The notes beneath the pieces are model-generated. The model saw nothing but the letters and a program-made list of their open reading frames with translations. It had not been told where the DNA came from and searched no databases. A stretch of 64,000 bases of DNA from Hyaloraphidium curvatum (Eukaryota; Monoblepharomycota; Hyaloraphidiomycetes; Hyaloraphidiales; Hyaloraphidiaceae): the NCBI GenBank assembly GCA_025558095.1, contig JAIVFI010000033.1, positions 310,001 to 374,000 on the forward strand, given 5' to 3'. A program made the translations under genes and the position numbers. Of the stretch, positions 32,442-43,450 are shown piece by piece. Every line of letters begins with the position of its first letter. Position 1 is the stretch's first letter.

Positions 32442-33655
32442 ATGGCAGCACCGACCCAGCATTCAACGGCCGCCGCTGTGCTGGGGCCGGAGAAGTTCCG
32501 GCGTCTCTATCCGGCTCAGTTCGTCCGGGCGTGCCTCGCCTCCGGAACCCGGCCCGATGGGAGGAGACCGGACGAGCCGCGGAAGGTATCGCTCAACACA
32601 GGCGCGTTCCGACGCGTCCGGGAGATAGAGACGCGCGCCTGACTGGCGCATCAAAGGCTCCATAACCACGGCCGACGGTTCCGCGACGGTCCGGCTAGGC
32701 AGCACCTACGTGACGTGCGGTATCAAGGCCGAAGTGGCCATCCCGCCGGTCTCGGAACCGAAACATGGCTACTTTGGTGGGGCAGAGGCCATCTCGGACA
32801 CGCAAAGCATGCTCTGACAACCATGCGGCCGATCCAGTTCCAAACCTTGACCTCCCGGCAATGTGCTCGCCGAGGTTCCCGCGGGGTGCCCCCGGGCAGC
32901 TGACCCAGGCGCTATCGTGGCGCCTCTACGAAATGTGCACACGGTAGGAGACGGAATTCGGGCGGCCATAACGGTTTCTGAGCCGGCGTTGGCTGCAGCT
33001 GTGGGATGCTTCCGCTGGAAACACTTTGCCTCGAGGAAGGGAAGGTGGCGTGCCTTCTGCACTTCTGTGCTGACGTTTCGTGAGCCCTGATCGTCGGAGG
33101 CAGGCGTGCTGGGTCCTTTATGCGGACATCGTGTGCCTCAATTACGCGGGCAACGTTTTCGACGCGGCGGTGCTCGCACTTGTTTCGGCCCTCCGAAACC
33201 GTGAGGGCGCCCTGGGCTGTATCCCTCGTGCGGTGACATTGATCGTCTTGCCCGAACCAGTGCGGCTTCCTGTGGCCAAGTATGACGACGAAGCGGGGAT
33301 CGTAACTGCGACGCCGACAAAGGACCAGAAGGTGGATCTTGTTCGGGTGCCCATCTCTGTTTCGTGCGCCGTGCTAGACGAGTAAGCTGCCCCGCAATTC
33401 GTTGTCGTCCTCCCCCTAAGAGCCACTGCCGGCTCCGCTTCCAGCACCTTCCTCCTCGATCCCACCGACGAAGAGGAGGATGTTTCCGGGGCCGCCGTCA
33501 CGGTTGTGATTGACGAGAAAGGGACATTCTGCGGCGTCTACAAAGCCGGGAGGCAACCTCTGACCCAGCAACAGATGCAGGCGGCGTTCCGGATTGCGAA
33601 GGAACGCAGCGCAGCGCTCCGAAAGATGCTCCCAGGCGAGACCTCGACCGGCTAG
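32442..33655 (+). CDS. RRP43: Exosome core subunit RRP43 (EXOSC8, RNase PH-like)
   Basis: Seven exons (32442-32601, 32657-32776, 32838-32943, 32999-33044, 33104-33200, 33261-33381, 33445-33655) encode 286 aa. The order [116 protein letters not shown] and [20 protein letters not shown] follows EXOSC8/Rrp43. The ring subunits of the eukaryotic exosome are catalytically inactive and thread RNA to Rrp44 and Rrp6. The first intron fits only with a GC donor (GCGCGT at 32602), which gives the expected [11 protein letters not shown]. All other introns are GT-AG. Confidence 0.93.
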
Positions 33656-33724
33656 ACCACCTCCGGCGCTTCGATCTGAACCGGGCATTCTCTCTGCCGG
33701 CACGGATCGCACGTGGATTCCGGG

Positions 33725-34171
33725 TCAGGACTGGCGGGCGTTGCGCCATGCGGAGACCACCGCGTCAAAGTCTGCGGAATCGGTTCCTGCTGCGCTCTTG
33801 CCCGTCGCCGCACCCGTGCTGGTCTGCTAGGAAGCGCACGTGGTGTTGCGTCAGAACTGCCCTGCAACGCGCGGCTCGGTGACTCTGGTCCTCACCTGGG
33901 AGAGGGCGGCGAGCTTTTTGGCGAGGGCGGCGTTGTGGGCAATAGATTGCTGCAGGTTCTCCAGGAGCACCGTTTTCTTGTCCGCGAGCTCGGCGTTCCT
34001 CGCCGCGAGCTCCTGTATCTCTGCCGCCAGCTCCAGGAGCCGTGTTTTGGCGGTGAGGAGGCTCGAGCGCTGTCCGTCGCGTTCCCCCTCTTCTATCGTG
34101 GCCGAGACCTCCTTCAGGCTCTCCAGGATAAGAACGAAAGAAGCTTCGAGCTGCTCCACGGCGGCTTCCAT
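33725..34171 (-). CDS. Small coiled-coil protein, unrecognised
   Basis: Two exons (34171-33896 and 33826-33725, 69-nt intron) encode 125 aa starting MEAAVEQLEASFVLILESLK. Most of the protein is a predicted alpha-helical heptad pattern (LLTAKTRLLELAAEIQELAA, VLLENLQQSIAHNAALAKKL) with a short Ala/Ser-rich tail ending FDAVVSAWRNARQS. Size and architecture resemble small subunits of Mediator, kinetochore or tethering complexes, but I see no motif that decides. An in-frame ATG at 34216 would add 15 residues. It is convergent with RRP43 (69 bp) and divergent from ubiquitin E1 (142 bp). Confidence 0.65.
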
Positions 34172-34313
34172 GGTTGCGGGACGCGGAAATTCGGCGGCTC
34201 CAAAGAGCGACAGCAAGCGCGGGCGCGACTTTCATGTCTCAACAGATCACCTTGCTCTCGCTTCCGTCCATATTCCAGTCGCGGCGCAGCATCTGTCGGC
34301 GCGGCACGGCAGC

Positions 34314-37300
34314 ATGGCAGCGGAGGACAAGATGGAAATCGACGGCCGCACGGCCAACGGGGCCGACGACATCGACGACAGCCTGTACTCGCGCCAACTG
34401 TGGGCTCGCACGGAGCACTCGGGCCTGCGCGCGTCTGACCCGGACCTGCCAGATACGTGCTCGGCCACGATGCCATGAGGAAGATGGCCGCGTCGAACGT
34501 GCTCATCGTCGGGATGAAGGGTCTCGGGGTGGAAATCGGTTCGTCGGGTCAGATCTACCCCCGGGGCGTTCCTGACGGACCCTGCAGCCAAGAACGTCGT
34601 GCTGGCGGGCGTCAAGTCCGTGACGATCTTTGATTCCGAGCCGGCCGCGGTGGCGGATCTCTCCTCGCAGTACTTCCTCCGCCCCGATGACATCGGGAAG
34701 CGGAGGGACGCGGTCACCCTGCCTCGCCTGGAGGAGCTCAACGCCTACGTGCCCGTTTCGGTTCTCGAAGGCGAATTCGAGCTGGCGAAGCTGGATAGCT
34801 TCCAGGTACGGCGCCCCAGACGCGCCAACGCCCCTCTTGTGTTTGAGACGCGTCCACCAGGTCGTCGTGGTCACCGAGGTCGGGTTCCCCAGACTCCAGG
34901 AGATCAACGACTATACCCACTCGCGCGGGATCAAGTTCATTGCTGCTCAGACCCGCGGTCTTTTCGGGTAAGTCCTCACTTCAGTACCTGGCCGGAAGGC
35001 TGAGGAGACCCTCCAGTTTCGCGTTCGATGACCTGTGCGAGGGCTTCGTGGTCGAGGACCAAACCGGGGAGGAGCCGTTGACGGGCATGATTGCCGCCGT
35101 GACCAAGGAGAAGGAGGGTATCGTCACCACGCTCGACGAAACGCGGCATGGCCTGGAGGACGGGGACTACGTCACATTCACCGAGATCAAGGGCATGAGC
35201 GAACTGAACGGATGCGCGCCGCGGAAGATCAAGGTTCTCGGTGGGGAAGGCTTCGGGCCGTCGGTTGGCTGGACGAAGTTGACGACAGGCACTGGCAGGA
35301 CCCTACACCTTTAGCATTGGAGACACGTCGGCATTTGGTGACTACGTCTCCGGAGGCATCTTCAATCAGGTCAAGCAGCCCAAGTCTTGGGACTTCGTGC
35401 GTCGTCCTTGCTTGGGAATCGTACATTTGGTGCTGATGTGTCGTTTTCCAGAAACCTCTGCGGGAGGCGATCAAGGCGCCTGAGTTTGTCATCTCGGACT
35501 TCGCCAAGTTCGAGCGACCGGGCCAGACTCTCGTTGGATTCCAGGCCTTGGATGCCTTTGCCGCTCAGCACGGTCGGATGCCGAGGCCGCACAGCGAGGC
35601 CGACGCCGCCGACGTCTTGGCCCGCGCGCACGAAATCAACTCTGCTTTGGGTGACGCCAAGGCCGAGATTCAGGACGATCTGCTCAAGGCACTTTCCTTT
35701 GGCGCCAGCGGGGACATCGTTGCCATGAACGCCGTCATTGGCGGACTTGTGGCGCAGGAGGTTTTGAAGGCCTGCTCGGGCAAGTTCAACCCCATCTACC
35801 AGTTCCTCTTCTTCGACTCGCTGGAGAGCTTGCCAAAGTCGGTGGCCATCACTGAGGAGAACTGCGCTCCCACGGGTAGCCGCTACGATGGGCAGATCGC
35901 GGTCTTTGGGCGCGAGTTCCAGGCGAAGCTCGCCAATGCGCGCGAGTTCCTCGTCGGGGCCGGGGCCATTGGTTGCGAGATGCTGAAGAACTGGGCGCTG
36001 ATGGGCCTCGGATCCGGACCCGAGGGCCAAGTCGTCGTGACGGACATGGACACGATCGAAAAGTCGAACCTGAACCGGCAGTTCCTCTTCAGGCCGTGGG
36101 ATGTGACGAAGCTGAAGTCGGAAACCGCGGCCAACGCCGTCATCGCGATGAACCCGGATCTCAAGGGACACATCAAGGCGTTCCAGGACAGGGTTGGCCC
36201 CGAGACCGAGAACGTCTTCGACGACGACTTCTGGGAGGGATTGACTGCGGTGACGAACGCGTTGGACAACGTCGACGCCCGCAAGTATGTCGACCGGCGC
36301 TGCGTCTTCTACGGCAAGGCGCTTCTGGAATCCGGAACCTTGGGGACGAAGGGGAACACGCAGGTTAGCAGTTGTTCCATTCAAATGCCCTGCCGGATCT
36401 CACTCCTGTACAGGTGATCATTCCCCACGTGACCGAGTCCTACTCTTCTTCTCGCGACCCGCCGGAAAAGTCGATTCCCATTTGCACGCTGAAGAACTTC
36501 CCGAACCAAATCGAGCACTGCATTCAGGTTCGGTTTCCCGCGGGGCTCGTTGTTTTGTCGGGCTTCTCACCTTGGGCTCGCAGTGGTCGCGTGACCTGTT
36601 CGAAGGCCTGTTCAAGCAGCCTGCTGAAAACGTCAACCTGTACCTCAGTCAGCCCAACTACATCGAGCACTTGCTGAAGCAGGGCGGCAACCAGAAGGAG
36701 ACGATCGATCAGATCCACTCTTTCCTCGTCACGCAAAAGGCAATGAGCTTCAACGACTGCATCGCCTGGGCGCGCGTCAAGTTCGAGGAGTACTACGCCA
36801 ACACGATAAAGCAGCTGCTGTACAACTTCCCCAAGGACTCGGTGACCAGTTCCGGCACCCTGTTCTGGTCGGGACCCAAGAGGGCACCGGATCCGGTGGT
36901 TTTCGACCCCAACGACGTGAGTGGCCTCGGTGTACCGGACAGATCTCGTCCTCACTCGCGTGGATCCAGCCCGCGCACATGTCCTTCATAATCAGCGCCG
37001 CGAACCTGCACGCCTTCAACTACGGGCTCAAGGGGGAGACCGACCCGGCGTACTTTGCTTCTGTTCTCCAGAACGTGAACGTGCCCCCGTTCGAGCCGCG
37101 GCAAGGCGTCAAGATTCAGGTCAACGAGAACGAGAATGTTCAGCAGGCCGCGCCGGGTAGGTGGACGGCACCCATGTTCCTCGGCGGCGTCTAACCCGCC
37201 TTCGCCGCAGACGAGGATGAGATTCAGACTCTCATCAACGCCCTTCCCCCTCCGTCGAGCTTGGCGGGCTACAGGCTCAGCCCGGTCGAGTTCGAGAAGG

Positions 37301-38009
37301 ACGACGACACCAACTTCCACATTGACTTCATCACCGCCGCCTCCAACCTCCGTGCCATCAACTACGGCATCGCCACCGCCGACCGGCACAAGACCAAGTT
37401 CATCGCCGGAAAGATCATCCCCGCCATTGCCACGACTACTGCTCTCGTCACGGGCCTCGTGTGCTTGGAGCTTTACAAGGTGCGGTGTTGCGTGGTTGCC
37501 GCGGCGATCCGGCTCTGACAAGGACCTGGGCAGGTGCTCGACGGCAGAACAAAGATCGAGGACTACAAGAACGGCTTCGTCAACCTTGCCCTGCCGTTTT
37601 TCGGCTTCTCGGAACCCATCGCCCCTCCCAAGATGAAGTACAACGACGCCGAGTTCACGCTCTGGGACCGCTTCGACGTCAAGGGCGACCTGACACTGCA
37701 GGAGCTGATTGACTACTTCAAGAAGGAGCACGAGCTTGAGATCACGATGCTGTCATGCGGGGTGTCGATGCTCTACACCTTCTTCAAACCGAAGAAGCAG
37801 ATGGACGAGCGGAAAGTGATGAAGTGCGTGCTTCGGAGCGATGTCGAGGATCCGCCTAACCGCATCTCGGCAGGATTTCTGCGCTGGTGGAGCAAATCTC
37901 CAAGAAGCCGATACCCGATTACGTCAAGTCGCTGGTCCTGGAGATGTGCGTCAACGACCGAGAGGGCGAGGACGCAGAAGTGCCGTACTGCAAGCTGCAT
38001 TTCCGGTGA
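34314..38009 (+). CDS. UBA1: Ubiquitin-activating enzyme E1
   Basis: Thirteen exons encode 1019 aa (34314-34399, 34453-34538, 34588-34805, 34861-34967, 35017-35240, 35299-35396, 35452-36363, 36414-36527, 36584-36916, 36970-37156, 37211-37479, 37534-37823, 37874-38009). The inactive adenylation half has [16 protein letters not shown] and [20 protein letters not shown]. The active half has [20 protein letters not shown] with the nucleotide-binding glycines and a [20 protein letters not shown]/Mg site. The catalytic cysteine lies in [19 protein letters not shown]. The second catalytic cysteine half-domain and a C-terminal ubiquitin-fold domain ([20 protein letters not shown]) follow, ending YCKLHFR. 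E1 charges ubiquitin onto E2 enzymes in an ATP-dependent way. All motifs and the usual length are present. Confidence 0.98.
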
Positions 38010-38134
38010 CGGACGAAAAACGGGGGCTCTGTCGGCAGGCCGACAACATACCTAAACCCACGTGGTACATAGACTGAGCTGCAGCACCTCCTCCCGAGGC
38101 TCATTCTTTCCCCGTGGGCGAAGCCGCCGCAATG

Positions 38135-38566
38135 TCACGCCCCTCGTCCTCGGCCGCGATCGCCGCCGCCTCCACGTCCGCCGCGGAACCCTCCGCGGCC
38201 ACCTCCCCCGCCGCCCCCGCCGCGGCCGCCCTGTCGCCGTTCCCGCTCGCGTGCCCGCTGATCTTCCTTCACCAGGTCCATAATCTCGTCCGGCACGCGC
38301 AGGTACTTGATCGACGAGCCCCGGATGTAGCACTCTGGTAACCGGAAGAACTTCTCGCCGTCCGGGGACGTGAGAATGACCTCGCGCAGGTTGATGTTCA
38401 TCCAAGGATCGCAGCTGACAAGATGACCGTTGTAGGTCTCGCCGGACTTCAGTTCCACGAGGCACGGGTGGCCCTTGGGGAGAGACGCGTCAAGCTTCCC
38501 GGCTCGCGACCCCGCTCGGCGACGAATCCTCACAACGGCCGTGTTTAGAAGCGAAAGAGGAAGCAT
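38135..38566 (-). CDS. LSM4: U6 snRNA-associated Sm-like protein LSm4
   Basis: Two exons (38566-38534 and 38473-38135, 60-nt intron) encode 123 aa. The first exon is [11 protein letters not shown]. The Sm1 motif is [20 protein letters not shown] with [12 protein letters not shown] and the Sm2 motif is [22 protein letters not shown]-terminal tail rich in Arg and Gly (RGG repeats) is typical of LSm4. It forms part of the LSm1-7 ring in mRNA decapping and the LSm2-8 ring on U6 snRNA. The RGG tail favours P-body condensation in yeast. It is convergent with UBA1 and divergent from the SARNP gene. Confidence 0.97.
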   Translation of the reverse strand: MLPLSLLNTAVVRIRRRAGSRAGKLDASLPKGHPCLVELKSGETYNGHLVSCDPWMNINLREVILTSPDGEKFFRLPECYIRGSSIKYLRVPDEIMDLVKEDQRARERERRQGGRGGGGGGGGRGGFRGGRGGGGDRGRGRGA

Positions 38567-38730
38567 AGCTGCCTTTCCCCGGACTTCTACCGTCCAAGAC
38601 GCGTCCGGAAGACTGCGCAGTTGGTGCGCGCGCGATCCGCGACTGGTGTCGACCCGCCCCCGTCAAATCGCAAACATCTTCACCTGCCGGCGGCGCACCG
38701 GTCGCAGCGAGGCATTCGGACTCGTTCGGC

Positions 38731-39736
38731 ATGTCGCTGACACCGGCCGCCATTTCGAAGCTGAAGGTCGCGGAGCTGAAGGAGCACCTTGCGTCGAGAA
38801 ATCTCTCCACCGATGGGAAAAAGGACGAGCTAGTCGCGCGGCTGCAAAAGGCCGTGGAGGAGGACGAAGCAGGTAAGAGCGCCCCGGAAGGAGCGGAGGA
38901 GGAGGGAGCGGCAGGTAGCGAGGAGGGAGCTGTGGCACCGGAGGGGCTTCCGGAGACGTGGGTTCGCAACGTGTCCCGCCCGCGTCGTGGGCTTACCGCC
39001 CTTCTCAGCGCCGGCGGGGACCGGAAAGAGGGGGCAGGCGACGATTCTAAGCCGGACGCGGAGGCTTCCGAGTCCTCGGCCCCGAGGAAGTTTGCGCCCA
39101 TCCAATGGGTCGCGCCCGAACCCTCTGCCAAGCCGACAAACGGCGCGGCGCCAGTCGAGAAGGAGGCCGATGCCGGCAAGGCCGGCGAGAAGCCCTTCTC
39201 GCAAATGACGGAGTCTGAGAAGATCATCGCGAGGGCGAAGAAGTACGGGATGCCGGTGGACGAGAAGCTGCTGGCGCAGGCGAAGCTGGAGGAGCGGGCC
39301 AAGCGCTTCAACATTGAGAAGTCAGCCGCGGCCGCAGGTTCGTGTGCGACCCCTTCGTTTCGAGGTTTTGGTGCTGATTTGCCCTGCAGCTGCAGACGCC
39401 TCGAGCGCGAGTGGGGCCCCGCAAGGCGGTAAACCTCAGGGCGGCAAGCCCGCGGCTGCAGTCGACCCAGAGGTGCTCAAGAAGCGCCAGGAACGCTTCG
39501 GGACGGTCACGGCGGAGGCTTCCAAGACGGTGGCCGACGGTGGGCCTGTCGCTGCCCGGAGCGTGATCGAGGGTCTAACGGGTCCAACAGCGGACGAACT
39601 GGAACGCCGCAAGCGGCGGGCGGAAAAGTTCGGCGTTCAGGAGCCCGTTCAGGTTGGTTTGGCGCGATCTTCGTCGCTTGTCTCTTCTAACGCCCCGAAA
39701 CAGGATACGTTCTACAAGAAGAAGCGTCGCCATTGA
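38731..39736 (+). CDS. THO1: SAP-domain mRNA export protein, THO1/SARNP family
   Basis: Four exons (38731-38957, 39009-39337, 39390-39652, 39704-39736) encode 283 aa. The N-terminus is a SAP domain (ISKLKVAELKEHLASRNLST, then DGKKDELVARL). Acidic low-complexity sequence follows, then three RAKKYG/RAKRFN/KRQERFG-type short helices (IARAKKYGMPVDEKLLAQAK, LEERAKRFNIEKSA, KRRAEKFGVQ), the repeats that bind the DEAD-box helicase Sub2/UAP56 in Tho1 and SARNP. The last exon is nine codons, ending YKKKRRH. The 51-nt intron at 38958-39008 is a multiple of three, so an unspliced reading is also open. It probably acts in TREX-linked mRNA export. Confidence 0.88.
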
Positions 39737-40027
39737 TCGGCTACCTCCAGGAACGGTGTATAGCTTGAATGAAATGTATTCCTTGTTCCAATGCCTCGAA
39801 GCCGAGACTTCGTTGACTGTGCGGGTTGGTGCAGATACCCACCCTGCCTACCCACGCGCGGGTCTGTCCACAACCCGAGACGCCACCTCGCCTCACGCAA
39901 CGCATCGCCTCGTCGCCTCCCGTGCGAGTCGCCCGCTTAGCGCATCTTCAGACTCTGCGGCCATAGCCGCCTTCTGAAACCGCCCCGCTGCAGAGATTGG
40001 CGGAGGCGCCCCCGGGCTGCGGCGGCG

Positions 40028-41698
40028 ATGTCGGCCTCCAACGTCTATCTCTTCGTCAGCGCGCCAGCGGACCCGACGAGGGTGGGTCCCGGGCGCGGAC
40101 GCGATGCAGCGAATCTTCTCACGCACGGATCTCCGGCCGCCAGAATGACACGGCGAACAAGTTGAAGGACAAGCTTGGGAGCGCGGCCGAGGTCCAACCC
40201 TTCAACCTCCCCGAGTTCAAGGTCGGCCAGCCGCGGGTCGCGTGCCGATTACGGCGCTGACGATGCGCCGTCTGCCACCCAGATTGGTACCTTGGACACA
40301 CTGGTGGTGCTGTCGGATGACCTGGGGAAGGCGGACACGGTGGCGGAGACGGTGGCGACGAAGCTGGCCGAGTCGCTGCGCTCGCTCCTCAACAACGACA
40401 TGGAGCAGTGGAGACAGAACCTTACCGTGGCCGACAGTGGGTGCAAGCCGGCCTTGTCGGGCATGGGACCCGGCGCCACAGAGCTGCGACTGAGCACCGG
40501 TTCCTTACAGAACCCGTGGACGCCTACATCAAGGGCTTCCAGTGGAATTCGATGAAGTACCGGACCGACAAGACGCTGCGGGAACTCTGCGACACCATCA
40601 ACCTGGAGGTCAACAACATCGACACGCTCATGAAGGGCAAGCTCCAGCAGTACACCCAGGTCAAGACGCAGTTGGGCGCCATGCAGCGCAAGAACACGTG
40701 AGTAGCGGGGCCTGATTCGCCGACGTAGCTTGCTCAACGGATTGGCCAGCGGCAACCTGTCGATTCGCAACCTGAGCGACGTTGTCAAGAAGGAGGACTT
40801 CGTGCTCGATTCCGAATACCTCACCACTGTTTGCGTCGCGGTTCCCAAGTACGTCCTGGAACGGTGGTTCCTTTCTTGATAGCGGTGCTGATGCCCTCTT
40901 CAGGGCATTGAACAAGCTGTGGAGCGACACGTACGAAACCCTCACGGAGATGGTTGTGCCTCGGTCTAGCAGGTAGGCTCGGGAGCATGTTTCCCCGACT
41001 TCGGGCACAGCTACATGGCGCTCGGTTCTGCACAGGCTCATCGCCGAGGACGACGAGTTTTCGCTGTACACCGTCACCCTCTTCCAACGTGTGCTGGACG
41101 AGTTCACCACCAAGGCGCGGGAGAAGAGGTTCATCGTCCGCGACTTCAAATGGAACGAGTCGCAGATCCAGCAGGATAAGAAGGAGCTGGCCGAGATCAC
41201 TGGGACCGAGAAGGAGCTCTGGGTCAGTGGGATCTCATCGCGGTGTTGCCACGAAACTGATCCCTCCGCGCAGTCCAACCTGCTCCGGCTATCGAAAACC
41301 AACTTTGGCGAGGTATTTTCTTCTTGGATCCACATCAAGGCCCTCCGCCTGTATGTGGAGTCGATCTTGCGCTACGGGCTGCCGCCGGACTTCCAGCCCA
41401 TGGTGGTCAAGGTGGGCCGGGAAGCTTGGATCTCGCTGCCGGTTGCTAACGCTCGTTGTTCTTCTAGCCGGCGCCGAAACAGGAGAAGAAGGTCCGAGAT
41501 CTGATGGCGGCGCAATTTGCTCATCTCGCCGGCGGGTCGCGCAGCTCAACGGCGGGCGGCAAGAAGGGCGCCAAGAAGGCAAAGGAGGAGGACTTTGCCA
41601 TGGACGAGAACATCCAGATGCTGCTCGGAGGAGACAAGGACTACTTCCCCTACGTCTCCTTTACTGCAACGTGGGATTTGGGGGCGACGGGCAAGTGA
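40028..41698 (+). CDS. VMA5: V-type ATPase subunit C
   Basis: Nine exons (40028-40081, 40144-40221, 40283-40436, 40511-40697, 40729-40848, 40904-40972, 41036-41222, 41274-41411, 41468-41698) encode 405 aa. Family stretches include [13 protein letters not shown] at the start, [87 protein letters not shown] and [20 protein letters not shown] followed by LRYGLPPDF. The C-terminus [16 protein letters not shown] is the usual end. Subunit C bridges V1 and the stators and is released on reversible disassembly, acidifying vacuoles and endosomes. The fourth intron (40698-40728) is only 31 nt but is required, since the unspliced frame stops at once. Confidence 0.96.
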
Positions 41699-41899
41699 GC
41701 TGATGACAGGGAAGGGAGGCTGCCGCCGCCAGCAGCGTAATGGTTCGGGCGGTACCTTAGAGGTCTAGTGTAGATCACATTGCTCTGCGATTTGGGTCTT
41801 TATCTCCTCGGAAGTGCTGGGTCTCTCGTTCGCCGTCTTGGTTGGGCGCGCTCTGATCAGTAGGATCGTCTCGTCCCACCACCCCGCCGATCCGCGTCC

Positions 41900-43273
41900 A
41901 TGGCGTCTTCGGACGCCAACGGGGATTCATCGATGCCCGCAAATGGAAACGGCGGATCCGCTGCGGCTGCACCGGTGTCCGCTTATGGACACGGTGGAGC
42001 CCCCGAAGCTGCGTTCGCGCCCCGGAGGGCCCTCCCCGCCAAGGGCTCCGCCGACGCGCCCGGCTCCTCCATGACCCTCCTGAAACGATCCCTGGGCAAG
42101 GATCTCGGCAAAATCAGCATGCCGGTGACGGTTGCGGAGCCGCTGTCGCTCCTGCAGAAGCTGGCGGAGCAGTTTGACTACTGCGAGCTCCTGGAACGCG
42201 CGGCGTCCATCTCGGGATCGCCGCATTCCCGCGCCCTGTACGTTGCCGCGTTCGCGGTGTCGTCGCTTTCCTCGCAGGCGCGTCGGACGAGCCGGAAGCC
42301 GTTCAACCCGCTGCTGGGGGAGACATACGAACTCATCCGGAAGGACAGGAAACTGCGTTTTCTCGCCGAGAAAACGGTCCACCATCCGACAACGGTGGCG
42401 TGGCACGCCGAGTGCACCGACCTCGTGGGCGGGGAGGGACCTGCGGCGAACCAGCCGCGATGGTCAGCTTGGCAGGACTACGAGGTTCACAGCGTTTTCA
42501 AAGGGACATTCGTGGAAGTGCTCCAGAAGGGCTCCCCGGTGCACGTGACGCTCCGTGGTATACCGGACAAGGAACCGGGCTTCGAGGAGCGGTATATCTA
42601 TCTGCCCCCCGACGCGAGGGTCGTCAACATCATGGCCGGAACCCGGACCCTGGAGTACGTGGGCGCCCTGGAGGTGCTCAACCTTGCCACGCGGGACGTG
42701 GTCGTCGTCGAGTTCCGGGAGGGAGCGAGCAACGGCCAGAAGCGGACGTTTTCGGGGGCGGTGAAGAACTCCAAGTACGTCGACATCGTCGGCATCGAGG
42801 GCACCTGGGATCGGGCCATGTCGCTCGTCGACCCGTCCAAAAAGAACCCGCCGCGGACGGTGTGGCGAGCCAGGGACTTCCCGCCGGATTCGGCAGAGAA
42901 CTGGTACGGATTCAGCACCTTCGCGATGCAGCTGAACGAAATCACGCCCGACATGGTGGGCCGCCTCCCGCGGACGGACTCCCGGCTGCGGCCGGACCAG
43001 CGGCTGCTCGAGGAGGGTCGCGTCGACGACGCGGAGAAGGAGAAGCAGCGCCTGGAGACGCTGCAGCGCGAGCGGCGCAAAGCGATGGAGGCGCGCGGCG
43101 AGGCCTGGCGGCCGCGGTGGTTCTCGCGGCGTCAGGATACGTACCGCCACATCTTCGAGGAGGGGAAGGAGAAGCCTGGTGCGTTGCCGATGTCGTGGCA
43201 GTATGATGGTGGCTATTGGGAGGCGAGGGAGATGGGGTGGGACAAGGTGCCCGATTTGCCCGACTTGTGGTGA
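41900..43273 (+). CDS. Oxysterol-binding protein-related protein (ORD only)
   Basis: A single exon encodes 457 aa. After a Gly/Ala/Pro-rich N-terminus of about 50 residues comes an OSBP-related domain: TLLKRSLGKDLGKISMPVTV, the lid, RKPFNPLLGETYELIRKDRK, then the position of the EQVSHHPP fingerprint, here EKTVHHPTTVAWHAE. Later SGAVKNSKYVDIVGIEGTWD, FGFST-like WYGFSTFAMQLNEI, and the C-terminal LPRTDSRLRPDQRLLEEGRV with an RLETLQRERRKAM helix are typical. These proteins move sterols or phosphoinositides between membranes. There is no PH domain or FFAT-like motif, as in Osh4-type proteins. The fingerprint has Thr-Val for Val-Ser and Thr for the last Pro, though both His residues that bind phosphoinositide headgroups remain. 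The absence of introns is unusual here. Confidence 0.9.
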   Translation: MASSDANGDSSMPANGNGGSAAAAPVSAYGHGGAPEAAFAPRRALPAKGSADAPGSSMTLLKRSLGKDLGKISMPVTVAEPLSLLQKLAEQFDYCELLERAASISGSPHSRALYVAAFAVSSLSSQARRTSRKPFNPLLGETYELIRKDRKLRFLAEKTVHHPTTVAWHAECTDLVGGEGPAANQPRWSAWQDYEVHSVFKGTFVEVLQKGSPVHVTLRGIPDKEPGFEERYIYLPPDARVVNIMAGTRTLEYVGALEVLNLATRDVVVVEFREGASNGQKRTFSGAVKNSKYVDIVGIEGTWDRAMSLVDPSKKNPPRTVWRARDFPPDSAENWYGFSTFAMQLNEITPDMVGRLPRTDSRLRPDQRLLEEGRVDDAEKEKQRLETLQRERRKAMEARGEAWRPRWFSRRQDTYRHIFEEGKEKPGALPMSWQYDGGYWEAREMGWDKVPDLPDLW

Positions 43274-43450
43274 TGTCGTTGCGACGCTTTTGACAGTTGC
43301 GGGCTATTCTTCGTAATGTTGTCTAATTCTATTGGGCACAGACGGGAAGAGGTCCTCTGCGCCGCTTTGGCCGAGCATCCACTGCCCTCCGCCCGTCCGG
43401 TCCTCAGGCAGCATACCTGGCGTTCTCGGCCACTGCAGGACGGCCGAGCG

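Noticed and set aside
35371-36384. 337-aa minus-strand frame
   Set aside because: It is antisense to the large UBA1 exon, where the plus strand encodes the E1 active-site region.
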